Of a stretch of 64,000 nucleotides of DNA, positions 54,056 through 64,000 are shown piece by piece (the first letter of the stretch is position 1; each line of letters begins with the position of its first letter). Source of the DNA: Lepeophtheirus salmonis (lineage: Eukaryota > Arthropoda > Copepoda > Siphonostomatoida > Caligidae). Below the pieces are notes generated by a model. It saw nothing but the letters and a program-made list of their open reading frames with translations. It did no database searches and was not told the DNA's origin. A program made the position numbers and the translations under genes. The stretch spans positions 49,158,383-49,222,382 of the forward strand of contig NC_052133.2 in the NCBI RefSeq assembly GCF_016086655.4, read 5' to 3'.

Positions 54056-54613
54056 CAGGTGTGGACGTCTAAAACTGAACACTCCTTTATTTACACCATT
54101 CACCTATTCGTGATTTTATTGAGTTGAAACCGGTTTATACTTCGAAACAAGGATCTAGACTAGTTATAAACAAAACTCCAGCAAAATCAAAATAGCAAAA
54201 GTGAAACAACAGCCGATAATATGGAGAGACGTCGAGTCGCAATTTTGGAACTTTCCGCGCGGGGAATAACTCCCTCTGAAATTACTAAGGTTCTGAACTG
54301 CAGTCCCACCACCGTTTACAGCGTAGTAGCTAAAGGGACTCCTGAGGCGACCACAAGATCTAAGTCAAGGCCTCGAAGGTCGGACAAAATGGTTGCTGCC
54401 GTGAAAAAGTCTGTCGAGGACAAGAGAGGCAATGTCGCCGTCAGCGGCCTCTCCAGGGAGGTCAACGTCAGCAGAAGGACCATGCATCGGCATGTTAAGA
54501 AAGATATTGGCCTTAAGGTCTACAAAAGAGCACCTTGTCAAGCCCTCAAGCCTGGAGAAAAGGAAAAACGCCTAAAATTTAAAGGAGTGTTCAGTTTTAG
54601 ACGCGCACACCTG
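54056..54613 (+). mobile_element. TcA element, copy 2: both ends, internally deleted (558 bp)
   Basis: CAGGTGTGGACGTCTAAAAC and GTTTTAGACGCGCACACCTG are inverted termini (about 33 bp with few differences), with TA at 54054-54055 and 54614-54615. The transposase DNA-binding half is intact. Everything from the first catalytic residue on is deleted, and the coding frame runs straight into the right terminal repeat. Confidence 0.93.
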
Positions 54614-54619
54614 TATTAG
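54221..54619 (+). CDS. TcA transposase N-terminal DNA-binding protein (132 aa, no catalytic domain)
   Basis: An uninterrupted frame from the ATG shared with copy 1, 165 bp inside the element. Residues 1-50 hold the first helix-turn-helix (MERRRVAILELSARG; SEITKVLNCSPTTVYSVVA). A basic linker follows (TRSKSRPRRSD), then a second helix-turn-helix at about 70-95 (VAVSGLSREVNVSRRTMHRH) and the start of the catalytic-domain linker (KEKRL). The last 12 residues come from the right terminal repeat, and the TAG lies just past the element. The family's DDD/DDE catalytic core (about 200 further residues) is absent. A protein of this kind could still bind TcA termini; whether it is made is unknown. Confidence 0.7.
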   Translation: MERRRVAILELSARGITPSEITKVLNCSPTTVYSVVAKGTPEATTRSKSRPRRSDKMVAAVKKSVEDKRGNVAVSGLSREVNVSRRTMHRHVKKDIGLKVYKRAPCQALKPGEKEKRLKFKGVFSFRRAHLY

Positions 54620-55147
54620 TGTTTTGAAGGTCGATTTGTTTTAACTCCAATCAAGCTCAAAACAATTCAGTTCAAAATAATCCAACAACAGTTGAAAAGA
54701 TTAGTCGAACAATTACCAACGGATTTTGAACTTTTTTTCTTGCAATTTTTTGTTGGAGGAAAGGTTTAGAGATACAATTATTAAATCCCATCCTTTTATT
54801 ATTCTTATTTATGTTCTAAACATTACTAATTGGAACTACAGGTATAATTATTATATTAATGAAGAATTGTCCTATAGATGTGAAGAATTGAGTAAAGAAA
54901 TAATTAAAGAATAATTATAACAGCTTTGGAAAATAAGAACCATGCTCAGGTATTTTCATAAAAAAGTATTGCAATCATTTATGTTGTATAAAATAAGACC
55001 TATAGAGAACATATCGACATAAATATAGAACATATAGAGAAGAATCACTCCTGTTAAGACCGAGTACACTACCGCTTTTAATTAATAAAATGACTAATGT
55101 CTTGTTGGTTACTAATTTATACTTCTTTTTTAAATGTATACTTACTA
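54620..55147. other. no gene; R2 scrap
   Basis: Only an R2 core scrap (ATAACAGCTTTGGAAAATAA at 54917) is recognisable. A 62-codon ORF at 54726-54914 is A/T-driven. Confidence 0.4.
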
Positions 55148-55225
55148 GTGTTGGGTTTCAGTCTGGAAATCCTAGACTGGTCCGAGCTTTTTTGATATAC
55201 CAAACTAATTCGACCCAACAAAAAT
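55148..55225 (-). repeat. R5 fragment
   Basis: TAGTGTTGGGTTTCAGTCTG, CTAGACTGGTCCGAGC and CGACCCAAC follow R5 end wording in reverse. Confidence 0.4.
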
Positions 55226-55234
55226 GCTCGGTTT

Positions 55235-55665
55235 GAGCTGGTTAAAAAAAAAAAATTTAAAGGACTAAATATTTAGAAAAAAAATTCAAATATCTTTAAT
55301 AAAAAATAATTTTTTGATAACCAAAATGACAAATTAAATTAGAAAAAAAATTCACATGTTATATTTTTAGGAAAAAGAATACAAAAATCCATAGCTATTC
55401 ACCAAAAATTAAATTTTTCGAAAAAAAAATGACAAATTAAAGTAGAAAAAAATTTAAACATTAAATTTTTTGTTAAAAAAATTTCAAAAATTTAATTTGA
55501 GATATGAAATTTATTTCCCAAAAATTCATAAATTTGCAGCTATTCTTTAAAAAATTAATTTTTTCTGAAAAAATTTCAAATATTTAATTGTTTGGAAAAA
55601 TAAATTCAAAATACATAGCTATTCACAAAAATTTATATCCAGCCCACCCCCTGCAGACGCCCCTG
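55235..55665. mobile_element. R1 element, copy m, right end intact
   Basis: A/T-rich core with CCATAGCTATTCACCAAAAA units and an intact right end, CAGCCCACCCCCTGCAGACG then CCCCTG. The left end is lost in R5-like sequence. Confidence 0.7.
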
Positions 55666-55679
55666 TTAACTCTCAGTCT

Positions 55680-55830
55680 TTCATGAGGACGCACAGTAAT
55701 TACTACTTAATACTTTTAGATGTTCCCCTTCTCAATAATTCAATAATGAGGACAACAGCATTGGAAAATAAAAAAAACACTCTTCAAATTACCAGCTAGA
55801 AAAACACTGGACGCGTTTAGGTCATATTTT
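55680..55830 (+). repeat. R2 fragment
   Basis: TACTACTTAATACTTTTAGA, CTCAATAATTCAATAATGAG, ACAGCATTGGAAAATAAAAA and CAAATTACCAGCTAG follow R2. 55831-56420 shows nothing else apart from GCCATTTTGCCGAAAA at 56349. Confidence 0.45.
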
Positions 55831-56529
55831 AAACAACTCTAACTGCAATGATACATTTTACCCATACTCACATTGAAATGTGATTGAGTGATGTTATGAA
55901 AAATAGAAGGAAGAAAAGTCTTTGTAGGAAATGATTCATACTTACATACGAATTTATATATATACTATGTACATAAGTAGAAACTTTCTTTTAGCTATGA
56001 TTTTTCCTTGAAATAACTTTTTCCCGTAATATCATATTAAATTTCATTTGAAAATTAAATCCTTTTTCTTCCAGTGAATAAAAGGGCAATTTAGCTTCTC
56101 GTATTATTTATTTATGTACTCATTCCAAGCTATGTAATTATACATGATATGCTATTTGTGATTGATCACTAAAGATCTACAGCATATTATGTACTACAAA
56201 TATTTATCACACCGTCGTGGAGAAAAGAATGAACGGAGTTTTATAAATGTAGGTCTTTGTCATCAATGTGAGACCTCACACTGGTATGAAACAATGGTGT
56301 TCCAAAAAGGGGTTAAGGACACTTTGGGTAAAATCTTATTCCCTAAAGCCATTTTGCCGAAAAAACAATAAATATATTTGATGGTGATTCATACTGCAAT
56401 ACTATGTCATTATCTACTTGTGGGTGGTCCAGATAAATTGGGAACCATTTCAATCGATTATATCTCCGTTTTTATAGGTTGAGTGATAAAAAGTCATTTA
56501 CATCCAAATAGCCATTTGCCAGAAGAACC

Positions 56530-57150
56530 GTTACATGTCGATTACCTCGCACGGGATTCCCTCCAAATGAGATTATCAAGCGTCTCAAGTACTCAAAAGG
56601 TACAATTTATCAGATTTTTATAAATTTGTCGTCAAAGGGAAGATCTACAGGAAATATCAGAAGGTGAGAGTTAATAAAAAGCGATCTCCAGGCTCGTGGC
56701 AGGCCTAAAAAGGCCCATCAATACAAATCCGCCACCCCCATTGCTAATCTTGCAAAGACCAGGAACGTGAGCAAGACGACCATCAGGATCGACCTGTGAT
56801 ATTTCTCTAGGATCAGTGCTGTCAAACATTTCCCCAATGAGACAAAACAAGGCCACCAGGGTGATCAGAGGCAACAAAATCAACACTTCGATGAAGTAAA
56901 CGGGAGGATTCTTGAAAAAAAATTATGCCCGGATTTTTGGCTTGCAAACAGCCTGGACCTGAACCAATGCGATTTCTATCTCTGAAGGAGGCTGGAGCAT
57001 GAGGCCTGTAGAAAATATCATTCATCTGTGGATGCCCTGAAGAAGTACATTACCCATACAATGACAATTCTGGATCTGCACGAGGTCGCCTGGGCCTGAC
57101 AAAGCTTCCACCGCCGTAATGCCGGGGTTATCGGGAGGTGGATCTTATTA
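56530..57150 (+). pseudogene. MarG mariner-type transposase, internally deleted
   Basis: From ATG at 56535: MSITSHGIPSK, then (after TGA and a shift) NEIIKRLKYSKGTIYQ, the first helix-turn-helix. Next come KKAHQYKSATPIANLAKTRN and VSKTTIRIDL, the second one. The first and second catalytic blocks are not recognisable. From about 56931 one frame reads FWLANSLDLNQCDFYL (third D), a TGA for Trp, RRLEHEACRKYHSSVDALKK and TILDLHEVAWA, ending near GVIGRWILL. Terminal repeats could not be defined; GGGTGGTCCAGATAAATTGG at 56422 may belong to the left end. Confidence 0.7.
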
Positions 57151-57424
57151 TGAATAATTGAATGCCATTAAATGTAGCTTTCAAATACTCGAATTACAAA
57201 CACATCTTGATAAACATATAGTCAGAGCTAACTCCTGGATAAAGGAATGTTGATCAGTACTTTACTAGGTACAAAGGAGCTCCAATACATTCGAACTAAA
57301 CGATTGAGTCATTCCAATTTGTGGAGGGGTGATGCCGAGGTGATGAGTTACTTGTTTTTCTTCCAAATGGTTCAGACAATGATAGAATAACAACGCCTAA
57401 TAATAAAACTAAACTTATTGAATA

Positions 57425-57929
57425 AATAATTTCAAAAATTAAATTTTAAATATTGATATTTTTTGCAAAAAATATCAATAGCAATTCAGTCAAAATGTCT
57501 TTTTTAGGAAAAAAATTTAGAAAATTTCAAATTTTTGGAAAAAAAATTAATTTTTTTTTCAAAAATTCGTAGCTATTTACCAAAAATTAATTTTTTTGGA
57601 AAAAAGTTACGAAAATCCACAGTTACTCACAAAAAAAAATTTGAAAAATTAATTTTTTAATGTAAAAATTTTTCGAATTTGTTTTCCAAAATCCACAGCT
57701 ACTCACAAAAAGTATAATTTTTTGAAAAAAAAATTAAATTTTTTACTTTGTTGCTTAATTTGCGCAAAGGACCTTTTTTATTAACAAAAGAAATATTTCA
57801 AAAATTATTTTTACCCCTATTTTTGCCTAAAATTTTTTCATACTGCGCAAAAATAAATATAGTAAAAAGGAAAAATTCCTTTGTTTGGGGGCTGCAACCC
57901 CTCCGGCCAACCCCTTGTGGACGCCCCTA
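57425..57929. mobile_element. R1 element, copy n, right end intact
   Basis: Core units CCACAGTTACTCACAAAAAA and CCACAGCTACTCACAAAAAG; right margin GGGGGCTGCAACCCCTCCGG, CCAACCCCTTGTGGACGCCC then CT. The left terminus is not found. A 60-codon ORF inside (57748-57930) is low-complexity. Confidence 0.72.
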
Positions 57930-58724
57930 GCCCCCACCCGATATGAAGTTCCCAATTGTCATTTGTCCCCTCTTATGGCATCCATGTCTAATCCAAAAGA
58001 ACCAAAGGATTCCGATAATAATACTTTCCCCTTATTTTGTAGAATATAATATTAATTAAAAATTAATTTAAATTCATACCATACAAAGGAGAAAGAAATA
58101 ATGGTATAATGTCATTTTAAAAGTCGTCAGTTGTTTCGGTCCCTTAGTATATAGGTAAATTCTACCTATTACATACTTATATGCCTACATACATACATAA
58201 TATATAAGTATTTATATTGTATTTTTTTCCAATTTCACTGCAAAAATAAAAAAATCCTTTTCTATTTAATAATAATAATATTATATTTGATTTTGGGGAA
58301 AGTTTGTTTCACTCCACAATTTTTTTCTTTCTGACTTGGATATGAAGGATTGTCTTAGGATAATTATAGTCAATATCGTGACTGAGTAGGAGTGATGAAT
58401 CTTCCTTCTATTCAGGGATATACTACTCTTAATAATATCTAATGCTCCTAGAGATTTATGTTAGCAGCTCTAGGAGAAGATATAATGTTGGATGTCTAAT
58501 TTTTGTGCATTTAAAGAACTATATTTGAAATATTCTTCCTCTCATTTTTCAATCTTTCAACCTTTTCACTTCCACCCATGTAGAACGTGTGTAAGAAAAT
58601 AGTACCGTTTTTGATGGGGATATTTAAATCAACTTCATCAAGAACCTCATAAACATAGTATCAGGAGTTTATATATATATAATTATACCTGATAATTATT
58701 ATTTAGTACTGAAAACTGCAGCCC
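57930..58724. other. no repeat match; coding-like minus patch 58510-58665
   Basis: A minus frame reads YYVYEVLDEVDLNIPIKNGT, IFLHTFYMGGSEKVERLKNE and RKNISNIVL between stops, about 50 residues without low complexity. No family, start or splice site is recognised; chance cannot be excluded. Confidence 0.2.
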
Positions 58725-58800
58725 CTCCCGGTTCAGACTCAGTCCGCTCCAGTTCTAAAAAGTTATAAAGTTCGGAGCTTGATGACGTTAAATCAACTTT
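58725..58800 (-). repeat. R5 fragment
   Basis: CCCGGTTCAGACTCAGTCCG, CTCCAGTTCTAAAAAGTTAT and TTGATGACGTTAAATCAAC; the last is echoed at 59524 (TTGATGACGTCTCAAC). Confidence 0.35.
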
Positions 58801-58805
58801 ATTTA

Positions 58806-59157
58806 CCGAGTGGTTCATTAAAACACTTTGAAATTTAAACTTCCGCAAGATTAATTAACAAGAGAATTTCAACAAAATTAACATTATAAATAGATATCTG
58901 TATGAACTCTCTTAATCCTGAATGTAGTCACCCTTAGTGGTAATGATGCTTCCAAGGCGCGGGAAGGCCTATCATCCGGTGCTGATATAGTCCTCTGCCA
59001 TGGCGTATAGTAGTGGTGGCGTATAGTGGCATTGAGGGTCTGGGTGTTTTGATGACGGACACTACAAGCCTTTCCTAAAAGGTCAAGTCGCCGGGGTTGG
59101 CATCAAGGCTGTAGGGGAGCCAAAAGTGTCAAGAAAGAGTTCAAAAGAACTCAAAAT
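58806..59157 (-). mobile_element. MarB fragment, C-terminal half
   Basis: Terminal repeat CCGAGTGGTTCATTAAAACA after TA (58804-58805), the CAAGATTAATTAACAAGAGA trailer, the MarB C-terminus, then the shared deletion junction (CCAAAAGTGTCAAGAAAGAG). Broken off about 15 bp past the junction. Confidence 0.78.
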
Positions 59158-59450
59158 ACTTGACCAAAACTCATTGCTGGTTGAAACACAGCGCTACTAT
59201 TTAAATATACCCCACCTCCATTTACATCACGAAAGGGCCCCCAAATTTGATACTGTTTCATATTTCATCTCATTTTGAGGCCGGCGGTATCCAAAATAGC
59301 CCCAAACTTCTAGGTATAAATGGGGGTTTGAAAGGGTTCCTTACTGTTTATTTATGTAGGGTGGTGGGGTAAATATCTTGGGCTGGAAATCTATGAAGTG
59401 AAATATCGTAGAAACAGTTTTTCATATTTTGATATGTAATATTTGCCGGT

Positions 59451-59497
59451 CCACGTTTTGTCCATTCGACATTTTGTCGGTCGACGTTTTGACCTAC
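59451..59497. repeat. 15-16-bp minisatellite, three units
   Basis: GGTCCACGTTTTGTC, CATTCGACATTTTGTC and GGTCGACGTTTTGACC in a row. 59158-59450 is otherwise featureless. Confidence 0.7.
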
Positions 59498-59509
59498 TAC
59501 CCTTAAAAC

Positions 59510-59640
59510 TTACATAGTTTGATCCTTGATGACGTCTCAACTTTATTTTTTCTTTATTTAATCTGTTCTCGTACTGACGGTCTTAAGGACAGCCCCAAGG
59601 ACTATTACGACCAGTCCTAAGACTGTACTGAATAAATAAG
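59510..59640. repeat. R5-like fragment
   Basis: GACGGTCTTAAGGACAGCCC, CAAGGACTATTACGACCAGT and CCTAAGACTGTACTG have the GGTC/GGAC wording of R5; alignment is weak. 59641-59720 carries an R2-like scrap; 59721-60138 is featureless. Confidence 0.3.
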
Positions 59641-60138
59641 GAGTTACAAAATTCTGGTATTGGCAATAGCTTAGGAAAAAAAAATTCATTCTTCAGATTA
59701 CCAACACCAAAAAAAAGGGGTGAGCTACAAAATACCCCAGATTTTCACTATATATTATGATCTCGTAATCCCAAGGAGTAACTGCAGAGTACATTGAATA
59801 TTGTCATCTGCTATAAAATGTCTCCTTGACCATTTGATGTGGTACAAAAATGTATATTTATAAATATAATATACCCGTATGTAGAAAAAATATTATGATT
59901 CTATTTTTTGCTAGGAAGGTGTTTATATATCTTCCTTCTACTGGTATATAATAGCAAATATTGCTTACTTAATGATTGTTTGTTAAAAGGGATACAATTA
60001 TTAGAGACAATACATTATTAACTATGAATATTATGATGAAATAACCCTTTTACCAAACTCACTTCCAAAAAAATATATATTATTAAAAATAAAAATCTTT
60101 TAATTTCATGGGCTGGATAGTAATTTCTAACATAAATA

Positions 60139-60300
60139 TTAGCCAAATAATGAAAGATTACCGATCTCATCATCCTATTTAAGTAGATATATTTATATAT
60201 ATGTACGTAAAGGATTACTACTCATGATTTCCTAGTCTACGTAAACCCTCAGTCTTGCTCTCCCTCCAAAGTTGGAACTTTTTAGTTCCAACTTTCTAAA
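60139..60300 (+). repeat. dispersed repeat R17, copy 2, with hairpin
   Basis: ATTAGCCAAATAATGAAAGA and TTACCGATCTCATCAT match 38213 onward nearly exactly. At 60268-60295, AAAGTTGGAAC and GTTCCAACTTT form an exact 11-bp stem with a 6-base loop; copy 1 lacks the second arm. Confidence 0.8.
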
Positions 60301-60364
60301 ACTTAACCCAATTATAACGTATCTTAAATATCATATTTACAAAGTCATTTATTCTTTGCCTCTC

Positions 60365-60480
60365 TTTGCTTCTTAGAGACCAGGATAGTGCGAAAGTTAC
60401 AAATCGATTTTGATCTAAACTGGTACAAAGATAGTTACAGTAAGATGCCATTAAATTTTAAGAGCTCAATGGTCAAGGTA
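60365..60480 (+). repeat. R13, copy 3
   Basis: TTAGAGACCAGGATAGTGCG, AAATCGATTTTGATC and AAGATGCCATTAAATTTTAA recall 847-955. Diverged. 60481-61149 is featureless. Confidence 0.35.
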
Positions 60481-61149
60481 AACGTGGAAGATACATAATC
60501 CACAATAACTTTAGCACATTTTTATCTAAGAATCTCAAATTGGCGTCATTAATTAGGCTTAATAAATATGTTTCATATAACAAAAAATCAAAGGTCAATA
60601 TATAAGGTCAAGGTCACGAAAAAGGTCAAACCCCAATAACATTTATTACTTTTGAAAAAATTGACATACCGTGATGAAATCATCTCTTGGGTAAAGAAAT
60701 ACTCCTGACCAGCGTACTTGCATTCTCACTTCAACAAATGAATATTGACATAATCCCTAGAGTAAATTATTATGGCTAAGTTTGGAATAATATTCATATT
60801 GTTGAAAACTAATGATGGATGGACTTGCACTTTGTGACACGCAATATATATACCTATATAACACATATTAAAGTATGAATACAATAGATATTATGTTTCA
60901 ATAAATTCAGAATGTTCAACATCGTAAATTTTTTACTCTAACAAGGAGAAGAAATGATATTTCATTCAGCAAAAATGACCATGGGTGGAGGTTTGCGCTC
61001 TACCGTGTGCACATTCTAATTAATATGTAGCAAACTAAAGACATAAAAAAACTTCAATTCAACATGAATATATATATATTTAGTACTATGTTTGGTATTA
61101 AGGTAAAAAAATACTTATTCAAATTTTAACAAAAGAAAAATTAATTCCC

Positions 61150-61245
61150 ACAATATAGTATTTTCATTGACGTCATAAATAGCATCATAGTTTAAAGCAA
61201 TGCTTTTGGGGGGGCTCATAGTTCTAATTTTTCCAATAAATTAAC
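61150..61245 (+). repeat. R14, weak copy 3
   Basis: GACGTCATAAATAGCATCAT, AGTTTAAAGCAATGC and GGCTCATAGTTCTAAT parallel 31430-31490. Confidence 0.35.
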
Positions 61246-61263
61246 TTGAAACTTCTCCCAGTA

Positions 61264-61945
61264 CCGACTGATCCATTGAAATCTGAACACTACTAATTCA
61301 ATATTTAATGAAGGTTGAGTAAGGACGACTGTCTACACCGTTAGCAAGTCTGAAACGTTGTAGAAGAAGAGAGGCTCTGTCATAAGGGTAAACTGGACCA
61401 TGGAGGAGTTAAAGAAACAGCCCAGGCCAATCCCTTCAAGTCCATGAGGGCCCATGCAAGAGATCTTGCGTTTTCAAATCAGATTGTCCAGAGAGCTATT
61501 AAAAAAGTGGGGTTTAAGAGCCTTGTGAGGGTAGGGAGGTCACTTTTGACACCAACAATGAATCTTTTGAAGTCTTTTTTGAAACTTCCCCCCCCCCCGC
61601 CCTACTACAATCCTGATGCCAACCCCCTCGACTACACCTTTTGAGTGCATTTGTAGGAGAAGGCCTACAGAATTCGTCATCCAAACACCGAGTCCCTCAA
61701 AGCCACTGTCAGCCAGCACAGGCACATCATTACTGAGGACTACATCTGCAACGGGTGCCAAGCCTTCTGCTACTAACTGGAAGCCATCATTGGCGCTAAG
61801 GGCGGCTACATTAATTATTAAGAGAGCTCAGACACACATCTATTTATAGTAGTAATTTTGTTGAAATTCTATAGTTAATTAATAAGTTATATCTTGTTGA
61901 AGTTTAAAATTCAAAGTCAAATTCAGATTTTAATGGACCACGCGG
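61264..61945 (+). mobile_element. MarB element, complete ends, doubly deleted (682 bp)
   Basis: Termini CCGACTGATCCATTGAAATC and GATTTTAATGGACCACGCGG with TA at 61262-61263 and 61946-61947. About 160 bp near the left end are missing compared with 38785-39627, in addition to the shared central deletion (AAGTCTTTTTTGAAACTTCC). The third catalytic motif is best preserved here: NPDANPLDYTF. The C-terminus ends AAKGGYIN before a stop. A run of 10 C lies at the junction. Confidence 0.88.
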
Positions 61946-62273
61946 TACTCTTAAGAGGAAAAAAGACATAGCGTCTCACGTGAACACTACTTGATACTAA
62001 CGGTAAATAACAATATTTAAATTAAATCAAGTTGTTACTTTGATTGAATTCAAATATCACTATCAAGCTCTTAAAAGCTGTTGTAAATATCCATCTTCAC
62101 TCAATTAATAAAGTCATTCAGTTCAACTCGACTCAAGTTCCATTCAACCCTACAAAAATTCATGGATGCAAGTTTATTAACCTTTATAAAGCATGTTCTT
62201 AGAATTATGTGATCGCAAATAACCACGTATTTGAAATTACCATAAAATTTAGCAAATTCTTAGCTTGATGGAA
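61946..62273. other. no recognisable feature
   Basis: A/T-rich; TCAACTCGACTCAAG near 62120 has no partner here. Confidence 0.4.
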
Positions 62274-62382
62274 GGGATCTTAATGGACCTCTTGATATTG
62301 TAGGAAGTCCGGGTGTAGATGCCAAGGGTCTTGGCAGCCTTCTTGGTGCTTACACCGTTTAACGACTAACAACTGATTTTGT
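62274..62382 (-). pseudogene. transposase helix-turn-helix fragment (MarD-like)
   Basis: On minus: MHKISC, a TAG, SLNGVSTKKAAKTLGIYTRT, SYNIKRSIK. It parallels AKTLDISIRTAYNVKKCI in MarD at 27410-27475. No other part of the element is present. 62383-63204 is featureless apart from a poly-A run near 63050. Confidence 0.6.
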
Positions 62383-63204
62383 GCATTATTTCTATATGAG
62401 AAATGAATGAAGATTCTAATTTCAAAAATGAGGAAATTATCAGTCTAACTGGAGATTTTGTTGTTTATTTTAAACTGTGTTGTCTTTTTAAAAAAGAAAG
62501 AAAGAAGCAAAATTGAAAAAAAGGAGGTCAAGTGTGTACTCTGCACTTATATGAATTTAGAGCAAGGTATACACATATAAAATATGCAAGTATCATGATC
62601 AAGATGTCGTTTCTTTCCGAGGGATTCAACTCTTCTATGTATTTATTACGACGCATTTATGAATATTGTTTAATAGTGATGGATTCGAGTATAACCCCGA
62701 ACTAAACAAAATAACATGGCTTTACGTGAACTCGAATTATAATCAAAACTCAAAACATTCGAATAGTGATAAGACAAAACTTCAAAGTAGAGTAAAAACC
62801 CCTATTAATTAATAAAGTTACAGAAAAGGGTGATTCCCTTCATTTTATGTATTTTTCTAAGTATTAACTCTTGCAGTATTGCGTACCCACATCTTTCACC
62901 TATGTGGGATGAATATCTAACCCTTGTTATGTATTTTTACCTCTTCTTATGTATATTTTTAAATCCGCCTATAAATGTGTGTATGTACGTATCCCCTACC
63001 AGATCATTAAATTTCTAGCAATTAATCTTCTTCAAAGTTAGAATGAAGTAAAAAAAAAAAAGTGAGGGAAGGAAAAGTGGAAAAATTTACTTCATATCCT
63101 TAATATTTAGTAGGATACAAATCCTTTCTTTAAAAGCTCTGCCGCTATTCTACTTATCAGTGGATCACCGTTTTACGAGAAACTACTAGATTATATATTA
63201 AACA

Positions 63205-63310
63205 CTTAATGTTAGTGTTGGATGGGTCTAAAAAGAACTATAAAGACAACTGTCCTCTTGGTTCAGTCCTAACTAATTTTGAGACTCAGAGGACTGATAT
63301 TTATCTGTCT
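63205..63310 (-). repeat. R5 copy on minus
   Basis: TTAGTGTTGGATGGGTCTAA, AAAGAACTATAAAGACAACT, TTGGTTCAGTCCTAACTAAT: reverse of the R5 end at 600-665. Confidence 0.55.
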
Positions 63311-63454
63311 TTCTCTTTAAGTTTCATTATAAATCATCATTCATAACAAGAATATTGATTCGTAATATAGTCTTAAATTAATTTTGCATATATCTACAGG
63401 GCCAAACGTTATAATTTGTCCATTTTAACGCACAAAGTATTGAAGTACATGGCA

Positions 63455-64000
63455 GGATCCTGGGTGAATTAGGACACAAGTTTATTAACTATTAATTGAG
63501 ACCCAAAGAACATGTTTTAGTAAATGTATTCTCCCTCAGAATTGATAGTGAGCTCCAGGTGGGGGTGGAAACTGCTCCAGACACTCTTTATATAAGCAGT
63601 ACTCATGGAAGCCCAGGCCTTGTTGACAGAGGTCTTCAGGGCACAGTTGTTTTGACGTCTCCTGTAGGCCTTAGACTCACGTGCGCCTAGATAGAATAGT
63701 CTAGGGGGTTAAAGTCTGGGCTTTGCAGGGGCCAAAAGTCCTTTGGCCAGAATAGCATGTTGGCCTGGGCCACACTTGTGTTTTCTTTGCGATGTGAGCA
63801 GGTGCTTTATCTTGTTGGAACAATCAGGAAGAAATTGCCAACTATGGGTTTGATCCATGGGAGAACTTTGTTGTCCAGAATTTTGACGCAATAATCAGTC
63901 TTCAGCCTGTATTCTAAAGAGAACCACATTCATGACCTTCCTGTAGTAACCAGGCCTAACATCATCACCGAGGCAGTTCCTCTACTACATCTCCAAATAT
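63455..64000 (-). mobile_element. MarC element, 3' half, runs off the window
   Basis: The 3' terminus region (CCTGGGTGAATTAGGACACA) is followed, on minus, by a C-terminus ending NSEGEYIY-like, then SPDFNPLDYSI (third catalytic D), FWPKDFWPLQ, QQDKAPAHIAKKTQVW (second D, different frame), DNKVLPWIKPIVGN and VTTGRS. This is the best-preserved catalytic region in the window, though with at least one frame shift, and stops at TAG codons. The 5' half lies beyond position 64000. Confidence 0.8.

Overview
The window is A/T-rich eukaryotic (metazoan) intergenic DNA. It has no operons, no long intact genes and no RNA genes that I can see. What it contains instead is decayed Tc1/mariner-superfamily transposons, short inverted-repeat elements, dispersed repeats, microsatellites and two patches of dead protein-coding sequence. 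The mix of many mariner lineages and A/T-rich inverted-repeat elements suggests an arthropod. From unverified memory it resembles caligid (salmon-louse type) copepod genomes.

Transposase-derived pieces fall into about nine groups, named here for convenience. TcA has copies at 3401-4198 and 54056-54613. MarB has 50170-51010, 38785-39627, 61264-61945 and fragments at 4952, 11930, 42170 and 58806. MarC has 33057-33985, 34105-34467, 53050 and 63455-64000. MarD has 27234-28095, 37950-38212 and a related helix-turn-helix piece at 62274. MarE is 16932-17771. MarF is 46779-48190, with a likely relative at 6546-6870. MarG is 56530-57150. An irritans-type mariner lies at 2666-3398, and mariner N-termini (MarM) lie at 19402 and 51540. 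None keeps an intact transposase with all three catalytic acidic residues. Several have clean terminal inverted repeats (TIRs) with TA target duplications and are internally deleted, non-autonomous copies. Four MarB copies share one deletion junction, so they descend from one deleted founder.

A second abundant class is an A/T-rich element (R1, about 14 copies or pieces). Its ends read CAGGGGCGTCCGCAGG and its core is made of degenerate units carrying CAGCTGTT-like motifs. One copy (15493-16214) is flanked by an exact 5-bp duplication, and one (47109-47752) sits inside MarF. Other dispersed families are called R2, R5, R8, R10, R11, R13, R14, R16 and R17; each is defined only by matches between places in this window.

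The more notable items are: a 1.65-kb element (43915-45567) with inverted arms of 338 and 417 bp and an 88-codon ORF like the zinc-finger N-terminus of CGBP1/hAT transposases, ending exactly at the arm; a 5'-truncated transaldolase pseudogene (12150-12558, minus); a second, unidentified dead coding sequence (about 48400-48960); an intact 132-codon ORF in TcA copy 2 that keeps only the DNA-binding half of the transposase; and an irritans-type mariner whose N-terminal half is inverted relative to its C-terminal half. I found no evidence of an undescribed multi-gene system.
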